NCBI RefSeq assembly: GCF_018812025.1
Contig: NC_063049.1
Span: forward strand, 39,979,503-40,043,502
From: Megalobrama amblycephala
Taxonomy: Eukaryota; Chordata; Actinopteri; Cypriniformes; Xenocyprididae
Length of the DNA stretch: 64,000 bases
Direction of reading: 5' to 3'
Within the stretch, counting starts at the first letter, position 1. Every line of letters starts with the position of its first letter. Positions 1 through 13,479 of this stretch are shown piece after piece. The position numbers and the translations under genes were made by a program. The notes under the pieces were generated by a model. The model saw nothing but the letters and a program-made list of their open reading frames with translations. It made no database searches and had not been told where the DNA came from.

Positions 1-434
1 TTCAGATTCTTACAATTGTCTAAAACATTTTACATAAAGGCCATGAAGTAGACTTTGTAATAATTCATCAACTTGAGTTCATTAGCAATCGCTTGGCATA
101 AATCTGCGCTTTTCATTGATTAAGAATCACTTTGAAGCAGACTGAAGCGCTGTTGCGCAAGCTTGTAGAACGTGCAACAGCGCCGCCTTGTGACTTTGCA
201 AAATGCAGCGCCTGTGGGAATGTCAACGGGAGTAAACAGTTCTGACGTGCACGTAACGAGCAGGTACGAAACAAATAGTTTATCGATCGCGGATGGCTTC
301 ATTATCTTGCGCGGATATAAAAGTATAAGAGGATAAAAATAAAAAAAGCAAAAATGTGTCTCCAAATATACTTGGGCGGCCGTTATTATACGTGGGCGGC
401 CCACCCAAGTAAAGTCTATGTGTGGGAAGCACTG
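1..434 (-). mobile_element. hAT-like non-autonomous element (truncated by the window edge)
   Basis: The segment is the reverse complement of the left part of the element at 43453-44452. Its terminal sequence CAGTGCTTCCCACA (minus strand, starting at 434) is identical to the TIR there. It begins abruptly against a copy of another dispersed repeat (435-675). The 8 bp next to it, AAATGCTT, would be one target-site copy; the other end lies outside the window. A minus-strand frame (449-120) matches the frame in the other copy but stops at TAA where that copy has CAA, so I treat it as non-coding. Confidence 0.7.
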
Positions 435-675
435 AAATGCTTGAATCATGACAAAAAAGGCATTTTTCAGGCTGGATAAAGCTAATGCGTATGTGCATTC
501 CTAAGCTCGCGACTCTATAGGAAAAGCGTGCGTTTGACTGTTTCTATCAGAACCGGAGCTTCTAAAGGCATCTGCAGTGACACGATGACTTTATCAATCA
601 GCGACCTGCTCTTATTTAGAAAGCGGGACTTATTCCGCCATATTGTGCATTGCACTTTTTCCCATTCATAATAAT
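435..675 (-). repeat. dispersed repeat, copy A (interrupted by the hAT-like element)
   Basis: The reverse complement matches 30240-30490. Shared landmarks are 'CAATATGGCGGAATAAGTCC', 'AGAAGCTCCGGTTC' and 'TCATGATTC'. In the copy at 30.2 kb the sequence runs on past the point where the hAT-like TIR starts here, so that copy shows the uninterrupted arrangement. No coding content is claimed, although both copies happen to have an open frame. Confidence 0.7.
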
Positions 676-2875
676 ACGAGTACACCATCTTTCTATATAT
701 AAAGTCTTTGCTACTACTCACCAGGAGCACACTTGGGGCTTTCTTGAGCAGAATAAATTTAAAAAAAAAAAGATGAATTCTATACATATTACTTGTTATT
801 TACTGTTTCAGAAGAGATGTTTTCTTTACTTTGATTTTTTTCTTTACTCATACTCTTCACTTTTCTCTTTTTTCAATGCAAACAGTCTTTCACACTGACT
901 AAAGTCATTTCCGTAATAAATACTTAAAAAACGGGAGGAATCCAAAGGCTAGCTCTGAATCATTCATCGTCATTTTCATCTTTTATCTAATGGCAGGAAA
1001 TGAATTGCATCCATTCTTGGATCATGGGGTCGGAAATTCCTCAGTGATTCTGGCGAGGGAAGTTGTTACACGTCTCTAAACAGATCTTGAGTCTTAATCG
1101 CAGTTTAATCAAGGGAGCTTCAGAGTGTCATAGCTGTCCTCCCAAATCAGACGCAATCTATCAAACAAAATGACCCATGCTGGTGTTTTTATTTCTTTCC
1201 TTGATCATCTTTGAGAACAACATCCCAAAGACATCCTGTAGTTACTAAAAACCACACATCAAAATTCTCAAGTGTTTCTGAACGCCGGTATGCACTGATC
1301 TGTTAAGCAAACTCAACAGGCCTCTAAAAAACACGCACCCCTTCACACCTCTGGAATTTCCTGTGGGTGCAAAAAGTGGCACAGCATTAGTAGGGCTAGT
1401 TGCCCGACACACACACTTCACCAATATACACAATAATAGCTGCCATATGGAGCTCAGAGATTATGGAAAGGACTAATCAGATGCTCTGTTCCAAAAACCT
1501 AGCAAACTGCCAACGTAGGCAGCATTTTAAGGCACAGTAGACACCAAGGCTGCTACAAAATGTAGACAACATAACTTCTTTTGGTCAAATTATGAGGCCG
1601 TATCACGTTGTGACATGCTCAGTGGGAAAAAAAAAAAAATCTATCCAAACTAGGGGTATGCAAAAAATGTTATTTATTTAATACAAAATTTATTTAAAGA
1701 TAAGGTAGGAAATTTCGGAGAGGCTAGTAATAGCAAGTAGCTTTGAAAGCATGAGATCCCACCCTCCCTTTAGAGCGTCTCCAAAGCCACGTCTCCTTCA
1801 AAACACACAAACGTGCACAGAGCAGAGTCTGCAAAGCGGTGTTAAATTACCTCATGTCTCAAATCACATAACATTACAATAATAATGAACGTAAACAGGC
1901 TGCCATCTCTTAATTACGACATGGTGTGAACGCAGCATAAGCTCATTGTTTTGGTTCAGGAGGAACTATAAAAGGCGACTTCTTGTTTGTGGCACTCGGT
2001 GACTGTCTGTCTACAACTCTGCATAGCCTTACAGAACATGCTGATGATGTGTCATGATGCACGAACAGGAGGTATGCAAATACATATGTTGACATCGTAT
2101 CATTGCATGTGGACCAAAAAAACTAATAAAAAATGTGTACCCAATATTCAGTATTTCTTGATTATTAAAGTGTAACATTGTTAGTTTAGCAATATATCAA
2201 CACCAAACTCTTTTGAAATCAATTTTAAGACATGCCATCTGAGTTTCTGCCAATGTAGAATGTTCAAAATCAGTTGCGGTTCCATTTAAGGTTGGGATGC
2301 TGCCTTAGATGGCATTTTCCTCGTAGGCATAAAATAAGGTTTTGGAACAGAGCCGAACAAAATCTCCCCACCTATTTGCTAATCTTGAACACTCTCCCTC
2401 TCAAAACACCCTTCAAAACGGCATTATCATACAGGAAAAGTCTGGGGTTAAATTTTGGGGAGGGTATTATCGGACATGGAATGAGTTGGCCAAGTCAAAC
2501 ATGTCCTGGGACAGCATGCAGAGGTTTTTTTTTTTTTTTTTTAGATTCCCAAGTATGTCGATACTCGTCCTCAACCTGAGGGGCTTGTCCACTATCAAGG
2601 GGAAAAAATGTCTTCTGTGATAAGATTTGTTTGGCGTCCAGACAGAAATGTGATTGTGGATTTGACAAAAGGAGTCAAACCTGTACAAGCAGACACAACC
2701 ATTTAGGGAAGTTCTGAAGGCTCACAACCTTGTTCTGGAAAGCAAAAGTCTCTTACATCACAATTCCAATGTTACAGATATTAATTTTTTTACGCATAAC
2801 CACCTGTTAAAAAGAAACACATTTTACACTGTTATAGTGTCTAATATGACAAATCAAGCATGCTTTGTTTCTTAC
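676..2875. other. intron 3 of the tensin-like gene; no further gene recognised
   Basis: Ordinary AT-rich intronic sequence with a poly-A run at 1628-1640 and a poly-T run near 2524-2542. I searched the minus strand for exon 4 (acceptor followed by a Val codon and a nearby Pro-Cys) without success. Confidence 0.5.
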
Positions 2876-2913
2876 CTTGACCTCACACTTCCTGTGGCAG
2901 GCTAACCGGCACA
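2876..2913 (-). CDS. tns1: tensin-1-like exon 3: second half of the C1 zinc finger
   Basis: This is a 38-bp micro-exon, too short for any ORF scan. On the minus strand TTTGTCTCTTTGCAG is a strong acceptor and AAG|GTAAG a consensus donor. With the phase-1 base from exon 2 it reads V-CRLACHRKCEVK. This supplies the remaining C1 pattern C-x2-C-x4-H-x2-C (Cys 67, His 72, Cys 75 of the joined protein, following Cys 64 in exon 2) and leaves the final Cys for exon 4. Matching phase, matching motif continuation and both splice sites make a chance match very unlikely. The exon ends in phase 0. Exon 4, expected to begin with a residue like Val and carry a Pro-Cys shortly after, was not found between 1 and 2875. 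Confidence 0.92.
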
Positions 2914-5260
2914 CTGCAAAGAGACAAATAAAAAAACATTATGTTTATACTTATTTTCGAAATTCAACTGTACATTTCATAAACTTTTTGTTTTATACGA
3001 CTCAAGGATCTAACTAGGATGTTGGCGGCTTTCTTGCCATAAAATAAAATAAAATAAAATACTTATTTACTTTTTCAGTATATGTGGTTCTCATTTGTTT
3101 TCTTTTAACATTTTCTTTTAAACATTTTAATCATCTTTTTGCGCTGAAAAACTTGTTTACTCTGTTCTCCGTCAAATAACATTTACATTACACAGCACCC
3201 TTCACATCAGACCGTGTATCCCGGTTCTCTGTTTGCCACAGTGGCTGAGTAAAGGCATGGCTGTAACCACCGCAGACATTGAGGAGGTCATGTTCCCCAC
3301 AAGATCATACAGAGATCATTCAGATTAGTGGTTGATCATTATGGGTTTTCAATGAACATCCTCTGTGATTCATGTAAAATGGAGAAAAAGCCCTCAGACA
3401 TCTATGACTCAAGTAAAGCTGCTCAACACAACAAAACCTGTTTGCCAAGACCAGTTTTTCCTCAATGTTTATATTATCATTTCTGGACAGAGTCAGAGAC
3501 CACCAGTGCAGAAAACTGGATGAGAAATGCCATTCTTCTGCAAATCTTTGTAATAAACACTGTAGTGCATTCGCAACTGTTAATGTATTGTGTTGTAACG
3601 GTCTTGTATTGTCAGATTTTATGATATTTAGACTTTAGCTTGCTAAATTCACACTCTGTGACAATTTATTAGACAAAATACTGACAAAAGCTCTATTTGG
3701 ATGGAAATAAAATAAAATAAAATAAAATAAAATAAAATAAACTTTCACAACACCCACATCAAGAAATTTTAGCAATAAACACAGAGATTCCAAATCGATT
3801 ACATTGTTGTTGAAGGAAATCACATTTGTTCTCAGTAAATAATTGTAACTCAAATGTCATTTTCAAAAAACGGATCTAGTCGAAAGAGTGTTATAGATTC
3901 TCAGAGTGTCTGTGGGGCCTCGAGAACATAAAGAACCTCCTATTCGACTCATTCCAATCCATCTCCCTGCTCATACAGGTACAGCACACTTCAGCAAACA
4001 GCGGCCCAAACATCCCTGCTCTTCTTACACAGTGCCCACTCTGTTCCTCACATCTGACCTGCCATTCCACTGAGGGGGCAGAGCCTCAACAACAGAGGGC
4101 CTTTACACAAGGAGGGTTTTTTGGTGACTAGGGTGATGAAATGTTTCCAAAGCCCCACCTAATATCTCCCAAAATCGTCTAATGCCAGAGAGAGAGAGAG
4201 AGAGAGAGAAACTACAACCTTTTATATCTTTGTGGCTAAAATTGTTTTAAAACCTAGTGCCCTAGTGCCTACATACAAGGTTACATTTCAGTTTTCTGAT
4301 TTTTCCTCACACAGCACAAAACCTGACTTTTCTTTATTTATTTTTTTAAAGTTATTTTTAACTAAATTTAGTGAGGTCTGTTTATGAAAATTAAAATCCT
4401 GCACGCATTAAAATCATTATTGATGCATATTCATATCATACTATACAATTTTGCTTCTCAAAACTAATTTCATCCTGCAGAACAAGGCAAAATACTGATT
4501 AAGAACGTTTTCCTGCAGCTCTTAAGTGACATATTTAGGACATTCCATAAGCACCACTGCAAATAGTCTGCATTAATATTTGATAAGCAAAACTATATGA
4601 GATATTGAGCAGTACGGTCATGCCGCCTACCCTTTGAAACAGCCTTGGTGGTGGGAATGTGCATATGATCTCTTAAAATACTCCCTATGTAGGCAGCTAA
4701 CTATGTTTTAGAGCAGAGCCTGTTTCTCTCCGTATCCGTCTTCCTGCTCGGCCTCTTTCGAAATCCAGGTCATAGTATGAAAACACTGGACTGGAGGCTC
4801 ATACTACTCACAAATCCACTGTGTCTCAGATGATTCCTTTAAGAGTGTGAACTAAAGGGCATTGAGAAAATTCAGAATTTCAAAGCAGAGTTTTAAAAAT
4901 ATGTGTTTATCCTGGAGTAGACTGTACCTTATGTAATATGGCCTTCTTTCAGTCTCGTTTCACATATTTCTGTGCATACGTTATATTTGCAGTGTTTATT
5001 TTGTTAACTCATTGGTTTAGTCTTTGAGAAAAGTAGTGAGTGTCTCAATAGGGGAAAATTACACATGGGAGCCTTTCAGGAGTGGTAAAAAAAAAAACCT
5101 CTATTTTGGCTTCAGGTCCGCATAGTTATTGACTTTTTCATTTCAGGATATTTTCATTTGCATGTGATCCTCCTGTTTGGGAGTGTGTCGGATGTGAGAC
5201 AGTTTGAAGAACAGATGAGCGTTTCATTCTGGTGTGGCTTAACGCTTGATAATCTGAACT
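2914..5260. repeat. intron 2 start: pentanucleotide and (AG)n tracts
   Basis: (AAAAT)n tracts lie at 3041-3060 and 3705-3741, and (AG)n at 4186-4209. The rest is non-repetitive intron with no gene or RNA that I can recognise. Confidence 0.6.
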
Positions 5261-5264
5261 GGTT

Positions 5265-5408
5265 ATGCAAAAGGTTCCAAAAGGTTTTTATCCAAAGTGA
5301 CTCACAAGGTGTGCATTCATCACTTTGTCAGGTTGCGTGTTTCCTGGGAATCAAACCCACGACCTTGGCATTGCTAGCGCCATGCTCTAATAGTTGAGCT
5401 ACAGGAAC
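5265..5408 (-). repeat. tRNA-Ala-derived SINE
   Basis: The minus strand from 5408 gives a tRNA-like head ending near 5338: an A-box region TAGCTCAACTATTAGAGC, an anticodon stem-loop TGGCG-CTAGCAA-TGCCA (anticodon AGC, alanine) and a B-box GGTTTGATTCC. It is followed by a body with GAATGCAC and a tail like GTCACTTTGGATAAAA. That tail motif is typical of cyprinid V-tail/HAmo-type SINEs as I recall them. The head is degenerate (T for C in the B-box), so it is not a working tRNA gene. Confidence 0.8.
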
Positions 5409-6019
5409 ATGTACCCCAGAAAAAGGTGATTCATGAGCTGCCATCATTGAGAGCAAAGCACTTAACCCCGCATTGCTCCTGAGAATTGTCGCTGTAAAAT
5501 AAAGTAAAACGAGGCTATGCTTTACAACGATCGGGTATGTCTCTCTTTACTTATCACAATTTGTTACAGATGTTCTAAAGCATTTGGATATATTTAGCCA
5601 TGTTTTGAAGACTCAGTCTCATCTTCAGACAGAACAGTCCGTTCAATAACTACATGACGCATACTGCACACAAAAATGACAAAATCCACCTGAAATCTCT
5701 AGCTTCAATCTGATTGGCTGGCTGATACACATCATATGGGAGTCAGAAAGTCTACTAGCCCACCTACAGAACAGTCATGCTTTCATGATACCAGGTTGAT
5801 TGAATCTTGAATTTTGAATTAGAAATACTGAAATTTTCCTGTGAAGCCAGGTGCACAATGTACGATTTATCATGGTCCTTTACTCAAAAAAACAAAACAA
5901 AAAATATTATGATACTGTTCAGTTTATTTAAAAAATCATTTTCATTAAAATCCATTGTATTAAGTTTCTCATTCAAACACAATTGCATTGAGTTAAACTG
6001 ACTTAAAACAGTATTCTAC

Positions 6020-6451
6020 TTACAGAAAAAAAAAAAACAGAACTGGCGCTGCGTTCGTTCCGTAAGTAGAATAGGGAAGGCGTAGGACATACGGCATGAG
6101 CTTTTTGAAGAATGCGGAAAGCGGAAGCACGTGCAAGACGATAATTTGTGTTTATAAAGCATATACAGTTGTATTTTTGTCCGAAAATGACAGATCGTTT
6201 CACTAGATAAGACCCTTATTCCTTGTCTGGTATTGTTTAAAGCTCTTTGAAGCTGCACTGAAACTGTCATTTTGACCTTCAACCATTTGGAAGCCATTGA
6301 AGTCCACTATATGGAGAATAATCCTGGAATGTTTTCATCAAAAACCTTCATTTCTTTTCGACTGACGAAAGAAAGACATGAACATCCTGGATGACATGGG
6401 GGTGAGTAAATTATCAGGAACATTTTATTTAAAAGTGGACTAGTCCTTTAA
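6020..6451. repeat. right half of a TTAA-type MITE
   Basis: The right end reads ...GTCCTTTAA at 6451. Just inside are 'GGGGTGAGTAAATTATCAGG' and 'GAAAGAAAGACATGAACATC', which match the right arm of the MITE at 57691-58655. No matching left end was found, so the copy is truncated or too decayed to delimit on the left. Confidence 0.55.
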
Positions 6452-6483
6452 TCGGCTGTCGGTGAACATGTCAATCTAACGAT

Positions 6484-7519
6484 TAGGGCTGGGCAAAATA
6501 ATACATTTTTCGATAAATAATTTTTTAAAATGTGGTTGATTTGATATCAATTCTCAAAAGTCACGAATCAATCTTTTTTACGTATTTATTTACACAAACA
6601 TTGAACATAATATCTGATTCATGTTAATCTTATTAATAGTCTTCTCCACTAGATGTCATCATCATTTCTGTGTGCATCTCAGACAGCGTGCAAATAATAA
6701 AATGAACTCTCTTTCAAGTGGCCAAATTCACACAAATTTATCTCAAAACGCCCGTATTGGCGAGTATCCTAGTGAACATAGTCAGTTATGGCTTAAGTGA
6801 GCGTAACAGTAGAGAAAGACACCGCATGTGTATCATTATATTGGATCTGTGCAGCTCTTAAAGTGACAGCAGCCTAATATTTCTGCTGCTGTTTTGTTTT
6901 TAATGTTAATCAAACTAAAAATGACAAATCACTCACTGCTCTTCACTCAATAACTTTTTTTGTAACTATAATAAGGATTAACCCTTTATTTAATTTGTAC
7001 AGTGAAGATTTTATGCAGTGTACTTTTACATTTGATTACTTTATTCAATTTCTGTATCTGAAAACTGCTGTTAGACCTACCTGAAAAATCTTAAAAGCAC
7101 TGATAATTTCATTTGTATCTTTGTTCTGTTGTATTTATTTATTTGCTATTGCTTGTAGTTTAATTATTATTATTTTAATTGTCTTTTAATAATCTTTGAA
7201 ATTTATATTAGTTAGTAGTTTTAGCTGTGATTTTGAAATTGGAATCGTGAATTGCTCAATTTTACTGGCATCTAAAATTATTTATTACAATACAAAAACA
7301 ACAAAAAACAATAACTATTTTAGTTATTTATTATAATTTTCTGTGGTTGGGCCAGTGAAAATTTAATCATTGAATTCATTGAATCGAATCGAAAATCAAG
7401 AATCAAATCGAATCGAGAATCAAATCGAGAATTGAATCAAATCAAATCATGAATCAAAGCAAATCAAGATCTTGTCGAATCAAATCAAATCGGAACATCT
7501 GTATCAATACCCAGCCCTA
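6484..7519. mobile_element. hAT-like non-autonomous element with 8-bp target-site duplication
   Basis: The left end TAGGGCTGGGCA and the right end (reverse complement) TAGGGCTGGGTA form TIRs. The flanking octamers are CTAACGAT (6476-6483) and CTAATGAT (7520-7527), differing by one C-to-T change in a CpG. The length is 1036 bp. No transposase frame survives. A GAATC-rich simple repeat lies at 7378-7495. Part of the core (about 6740-6875) is shared with the element at 30.7-31.5 kb. Confidence 0.88.
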
Positions 7520-7527
7520 CTAATGAT

Positions 7528-9070
7528 CAAAGGCTTCAGATTTTTGATACGAGGAATCTTTTAGGATTCACACAATTTGTCTCAGATGATCAAATCATGG
7601 CCAAAATTGTACAGTGTGAACCTGGCTTAAATTATGCTCCAATAATCTTTGTTTTATTTACATCTTTGAAAAAGTATTTTTACTGTGTGCACAAGCAGAA
7701 ATATACACTACTTTCTAAAAAAAAACTATACTAGACAGTCAAACACACTGCTAATGTTGTTTTTGAAGTTGTAAATAAGTTTTCTACTTGCAGGTCCTTT
7801 GTAATTATTTGTGAAATGTACAACCAAGTGTTTCCAGTGCATTTCTGCTAGTTTCTTCACTGCTGTGCGACTGTTTTTCCACATCTATTATTGTCAGCCA
7901 TGTTTCTTTTCACAACAGAAACACAAACGTGCCCCATGTGGGCTGCCCAGCACGTTTCTTTGCACATGAGCCCTGTGCTCAGAATAAAAGATCAGGACTA
8001 CCATATTGGGTGTGAAAGTGCATTGTGGGGACTGTACATGGGTTTGCCTTGTTAGGAACTCAGATGTTCAGTGTATAAACACTGGGGCACTGTAGAGCGG
8101 CAGGAGAGAGAGAGGTGGAGGGTGTGTGAAAGAGATGTAGGGAGAGAAAGAGGATTAGGAGGGGGCTGCTTAATATCTGACACAAGGACTTAAGAATGTT
8201 CAGAAAGAGAGGGGAGGAGGAGGAGGAGCGGGGTTGGCATTTCCCATGCTGGCCTTTTGTAAAGAGCAGTGGTCCCAAAGGGCTGGGCCGTGCCGGGTTA
8301 CACAGAGAGCACAATCACAGAGCCGGACCACGAGTTTCCTCAAACACAAGCGCGTACACACACACACACACACACACACACTCAGTCCACTTCAACATTC
8401 TACGGTCATTTTCTCAAACCCAATGGTTCCCCTGAGTACCGCAGCATTCAGCAGTTGGGCTCGGCGCTATAACGGAACAAATGTCAAACGCTGGAGATTT
8501 TGCTATACCACGGTAGATAACTGCTTTAAGTTATGCATACTTGAGCATACAAGGCTACATAAACCACCTTTCATTAATTTTGCAGCCACTTTTTCATTAA
8601 TTTTCCCACCAAAATTTGGTCATAACAGCCAACACAGGCACCAACTACACTGTACTCCCATTCACAGTTCTAGAGTTAAACCACAAGGCATCCCACAGTA
8701 TTCTGACAACTGGATACATCACCAGGGTAAATATTAACTGTGTGCTGTTTTCTGCACTGGACACACTATGCTGGGAACAGTTGAAGAAACTTTGGCATTA
8801 TAATTGATAACACTGTTTAACACATGCCTTAATGTCTGTGACATATCAGACAGTCATGTGATGAGCACAATTTCACAGAGAACAGACATACAGGAAATGT
8901 CCAACTTGATCTCATGAGAAAACATAGCTTATTTATGAGGTTGCAATGTATGAATTTATACAATTTCATTTATTTTATATATGATAATTTAATTTATTTT
9001 CTTCTTTTTTTTTTTATTTGATGCATTTATGATATATTTGGTATTTACTTATGATATTTTTTTTTTTTAT
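7528..9070. other. intron 2, unique sequence with a (CA)n tract
   Basis: Purine-rich stretch at about 8100-8230 and an (AC)n run at 8356-8381. Overlapping plus-strand frames around 8196-8807 cross the CA repeat and resemble nothing I know. Confidence 0.5.
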
Positions 9071-9073
9071 TTG

Positions 9074-10526
9074 ATGGATGGATGGATGGATTTCCTATAG
9101 CAAAGAATAGTTTAAATATTCTAAATCATTGGATGGATGGATGGATGGATGGATGGATGGATGGATGGATGGATGGATGTCCTACAGCAAAGAAGAGTTT
9201 AAATATTCTAAGTCATTGGATGGATGGATGGATGGATGTCCTACAGCAAAGAATAGTTTAAATATTCTAAATCATTGGATTGATGGATGGATGGATGGAT
9301 GGATGGATGGATGGATGGATGGATGGATGGATGGATGGATGGATGGATGGATGGAGGGAGGGATGGATGGATGGAGGGAGGGATGGATGTCCTACAGCAA
9401 AGAATAGTTTAAATATTCTAAATCATTGGATGGATGGATGGATGGATGGATGGATGGATGGATGGATGGAGGGATGGATGTCCTACAGCAAAGAATAGTT
9501 TAAATATTCTAAATCATTGGATGGATGGATGGATGGATGGATGGATGGATGGATGGATGGATGGAAAGATGGATGGATGGATGGATGGATGGATGGATGG
9601 ATGGAAGGAGGGAGGGAGGGATGGATGGATGTCCTACAGCAAAGAATAGTTTAAATATTCTAAATCATTGGATTGATGGATGGATGGATGGATGGATGGA
9701 GGGATGGATGTCCTACAGCAAAGAATAGTTTAAATATTCTAAATCATTGGATGGATGGATGGATGGATGGATGGATGGATGGATGGATGGATGGATGGAG
9801 GGAGGGATGGATGTCCTACAGCAAAGAATAGTTTAAATATTCTAAATCATTGGATGGATGGATGGATGGATGGATGGATGGATGGAGGGATGGATGTCCT
9901 ACAGCAAAGAATAGTTTAAATATTCTAAATCATTGGATGGATGGATGGATGGATGGATGGATGGATGGATGGATGGATGGATGGATGGATGGATGGATGG
10001 ATGGATGGATGGAGGGAGGGATGGATGTCCTACAGCAAAGAATAGTTTAAATATTCTAAATCATTGGATGGATGGATGGATGGATGGATGGATGGATGGA
10101 TGGATGGATGGATGGATGGATGGATGGATGGATGGAGGGAGGGATGGATGTCCTACAGCAAAGAATAGTTTAAATATTCTAAATCATTGGATGGATGGAT
10201 GGATGGATGGATGGATGGATGGATGGATGGATGGATGGATGGATGGATGGATGGATGGATGGATGGATGGATGGATGGAGGGATGGATGTCCTACAGCAA
10301 ATAATAGTTTAAATATTCTAAATCATTGGATGGATGGATGGATGGATGGATGGATGGATGGATGGATGGATGGATGGATGGATGGAGGGATGGAGGGATG
10401 GATGGAGGGATGGATGGAGGGATGGATGTCCTACAGCAAATAATTGTTTAAATATTCTAAATAATTGGATGGATGGAGGGATGGATGTCCTACAGCAAAG
10501 AATAGTTTAAATATTCTAAATCATTC
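9074..10526 (+). repeat. composite (ATGG)n minisatellite with 14 fixed AT-rich spacers
   Basis: Blocks of ATGG (with GGAGGG variants) alternate with a nearly invariant segment of about 40 bp that begins TGTCCTACAGCAAAGAATAG and ends AATATTCTAAATCATT. The CCTA(C/T)AG landmark occurs at 9094, 9181, 9240, 9391, 9482, 9633, 9712, 9815, 9898, 10029, 10152, 10291, 10430 and 10489. Every interval equals 3 modulo 4, so the spacer length is fixed and only whole ATGG units have been gained or lost. Open frames across it (MDGWMDGW...) are repeat translations. Confidence 0.95.
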
Positions 10527-11377
<851 letters not shown>

Positions 11378-11490
11378 GCATAATTTAATATAACTGTTGT
11401 CTGTATCAAATCAAATAAGTCTGTTCTTCAAATGAATTCCTTAAAATGAGCAAAATAAATTTTTTGATTATGATATTGGCTTTTGACAGA

Positions 11491-11545
11491 AAGCATATAT
11501 ATATATATATAGCTCAAAAATGGTTAACAAGTTTTATATATATAT

Positions 11546-11585
<40 letters not shown>

Positions 11586-11627
11586 TTTCCCTTGACTCCC
11601 TTATTACTCGTTAACCATTTTTGAGCA
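11491..11627. repeat. (TA)n/(GA)n cluster inside a short inverted repeat
   Basis: GCTCAAAAATGGTTAAC (11512-11528) is repeated inverted as GTTAACCATTTTTGAGC (11611-11627). Between them are (TA)n and a (GA)n run at 11551-11582. Confidence 0.8.
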
Positions 11628-12954
11628 AAATAAATTATATTATTATTATTATGATTATTATTATTATTATATTACCCCCCAAATGATTCATGTAGATTTT
11701 TTTTCATAAAGCAAAAAAAAAAAAAGTTGAGAGACAGGTTAATGCATTTTTTGCCAACCAGAAAATTTTGCAAATTAAGTTTTAATTGTGCATATTATGT
11801 GCAACATGCACTCTTCATGGAGAACACAAATTAAGCTCACCAAATATTAAAAATACTACAAAATAAATCAGTTTTATTCTGACCAAAATCACCTGAATGC
11901 ACATTATATCATAATCTTTCCTCAAAGCCCATATGGTTCAAGGATCCAAAAAAAAGTTCAAATGATCTTTAACTCACCAGTAGGTGGCAGCATATCACTG
12001 GTGTGTTTAACTCCAAAAGATTTTGGGGTGCTGGACCATCCAATTCAAAATAATGGCTGAAACCTGAAAAAATCTGCCTACTCAAGCTGTATACAAAGAT
12101 GGCAAGTCATCAATGCCTAATGAGATGTTTAAATAACATCCATTGTAGATCATCAGACGTTATGGTGCATTAGAATGAGCTCTGCAACCAGATCCCATAA
12201 AAGGCGCCTTCATACTGAAACACTTTGTTAGAGGGAGCTGCCTTCAATTTCACACCAAGTTTCTCAACACACTTCTAAAGGCTTTGGTTTCTCATGAAGC
12301 AATATAAAAGATTGAAATAAGTACAAACAGGAAGAAGTCCTGAGTGTGTGTTTACTTCCATACTAAATGGAAGGTCATGCTGAGACAGGGAGTTTTAGCT
12401 GATTAAAGTAATGATGTTAGACTCAGCACAGAGCTCGTCTATCAGCAGGGAGAAATTAACGGCCGTCTTCATCAATCTGCTTATCTCATTTCACTAATGC
12501 AGCTCCAAGAGAGGAGTGGCAACTTCAGGAAGCCCTAATGAGCTGTAGTGAGCGGTTATGTAATGTGTGTGTGTGTACATGAATCACAATGGCAATGATG
12601 GATGGCTGGGAAAACGTAAACAGTGCGTGATAGACCTGCTGTGGGAAATTGTTTAAGGTAAAGTGTCATGTGTATGTCTGTGTCTGTGCATGCCAAGTCC
12701 ATGAATCTTTCCTTCCGTCACTCTTCAGTATAGCGATACTGCGAATAATTATATTCTTAATGAGCATAATATCTAAAAAAAAAAAAAAAAAAAAAAAATC
12801 CTTTCAAAAATGTACTTGACAAGCAGCACTGCATAAGATATTAAGACTAGTTATCAAAGGATTTATCTATATATATTTTTAATTGTTGTAGAGTTCGCAC
12901 TTATATTCAAGATACAATATGACATACATAGAATTGAAAAGCCTTCTTAATATC
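11628..12954. other. intron 2, unique sequence
   Basis: Mostly non-repetitive, with a poly-A run at about 12775-12798. The stretch 12420-12560 has higher complexity and contains no visible repeat. No gene recognised. Confidence 0.4.
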
Positions 12955-13434
12955 TTAAAGGATTAGTTCACTTTAAAATGAAAATTACCCCAAGATTTAC
13001 TCACCCTCAAGCCATCCTAGGTGTATATGACTTTCTTCTTTCTGATGAACACAATCGGAGTCATATTAATAAATATCCTGATGCATCCAAGCTTTATAAT
13101 GGCAGTGAACGGGACCAACGAGTTTGAAGCTCAAGAAAGTGCATCCATCCATCATAAACATACTCCACACGGCTCCGGGGGGATAATAAAGGCCTTCTGA
13201 AGCGAAGTGATGCATTAGTGTAAGAAAAATATCCATATTTAACAAGTTATAAAGTAAAATATCTAGCTTCCACCAGACCGCCTTCCATATTTAACTTACG
13301 AAGAAAGTGTAATGCCTCTCACAGTTCAAAACACATATGCTACGCCCTACGCCTTACGTATTCGACATACGAAAAAGGGTGGTCTTGTTTGCAATAACAT
13401 CTCTATAGCTACAAATTTTATGAGGCTTTGAACT
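12955..13434. repeat. left part of a TTAA-type MITE
   Basis: It starts with TTAAAGGATTAGTTCAC and continues with 'CCTCAAGCCATCCTAGGTGT', 'TTCTTTCTGATGAACACAAT', three CCAT units and 'AAGGCCTTCTGAAGCGAAG', matching the left arm of the MITE at 57691-58655. No right arm follows. The foldback element begins at 13441, but no MITE right arm resumes beyond 20548 either, so the copy is incomplete for another reason. Confidence 0.7.
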
Positions 13435-13440
13435 GAAAAT
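13435..13440. other. left target-site duplication of the foldback element (GAAAAT)
   Basis: Identical to 20543-20548, directly outside the terminal inverted repeats. Confidence 0.75.
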
Positions 13441-13479
13441 TACAGTGGCCCAGTAGTGCACAACACAACAATAAAAAGC

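Noticed and set aside
435..790. Shared ORF (IWRNKSRF...) in the two dispersed repeat copies as a gene
   Set aside because: Both are diverged repeat copies; one is cut by a hAT-like element, and neither has a recognised domain.
2330..2690. LINE reverse-transcriptase fragment
   Set aside because: A weak impression from the plus-strand translation. No RT motif such as YADD could be found.
5338..5408. A functional tRNA-Ala gene
   Set aside because: The head is followed by a SINE body and tail, and the B-box carries a T for C, so it is a SINE head.
8234..8737. 167-codon plus-strand ORF
   Set aside because: Crosses a (CA)n repeat, two other frames are open over the same bases, and no family was recognised.
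9129..10443. MDGWMDGW... frames across the ATGG array
   Set aside because: Pure microsatellite translation, broken by the spacer.
9074..10526. CRISPR-like look (constant and variable segments alternating)
   Set aside because: The variable parts are only ATGG blocks of different length, the constant part is not palindromic in the CRISPR way, and the DNA is animal.
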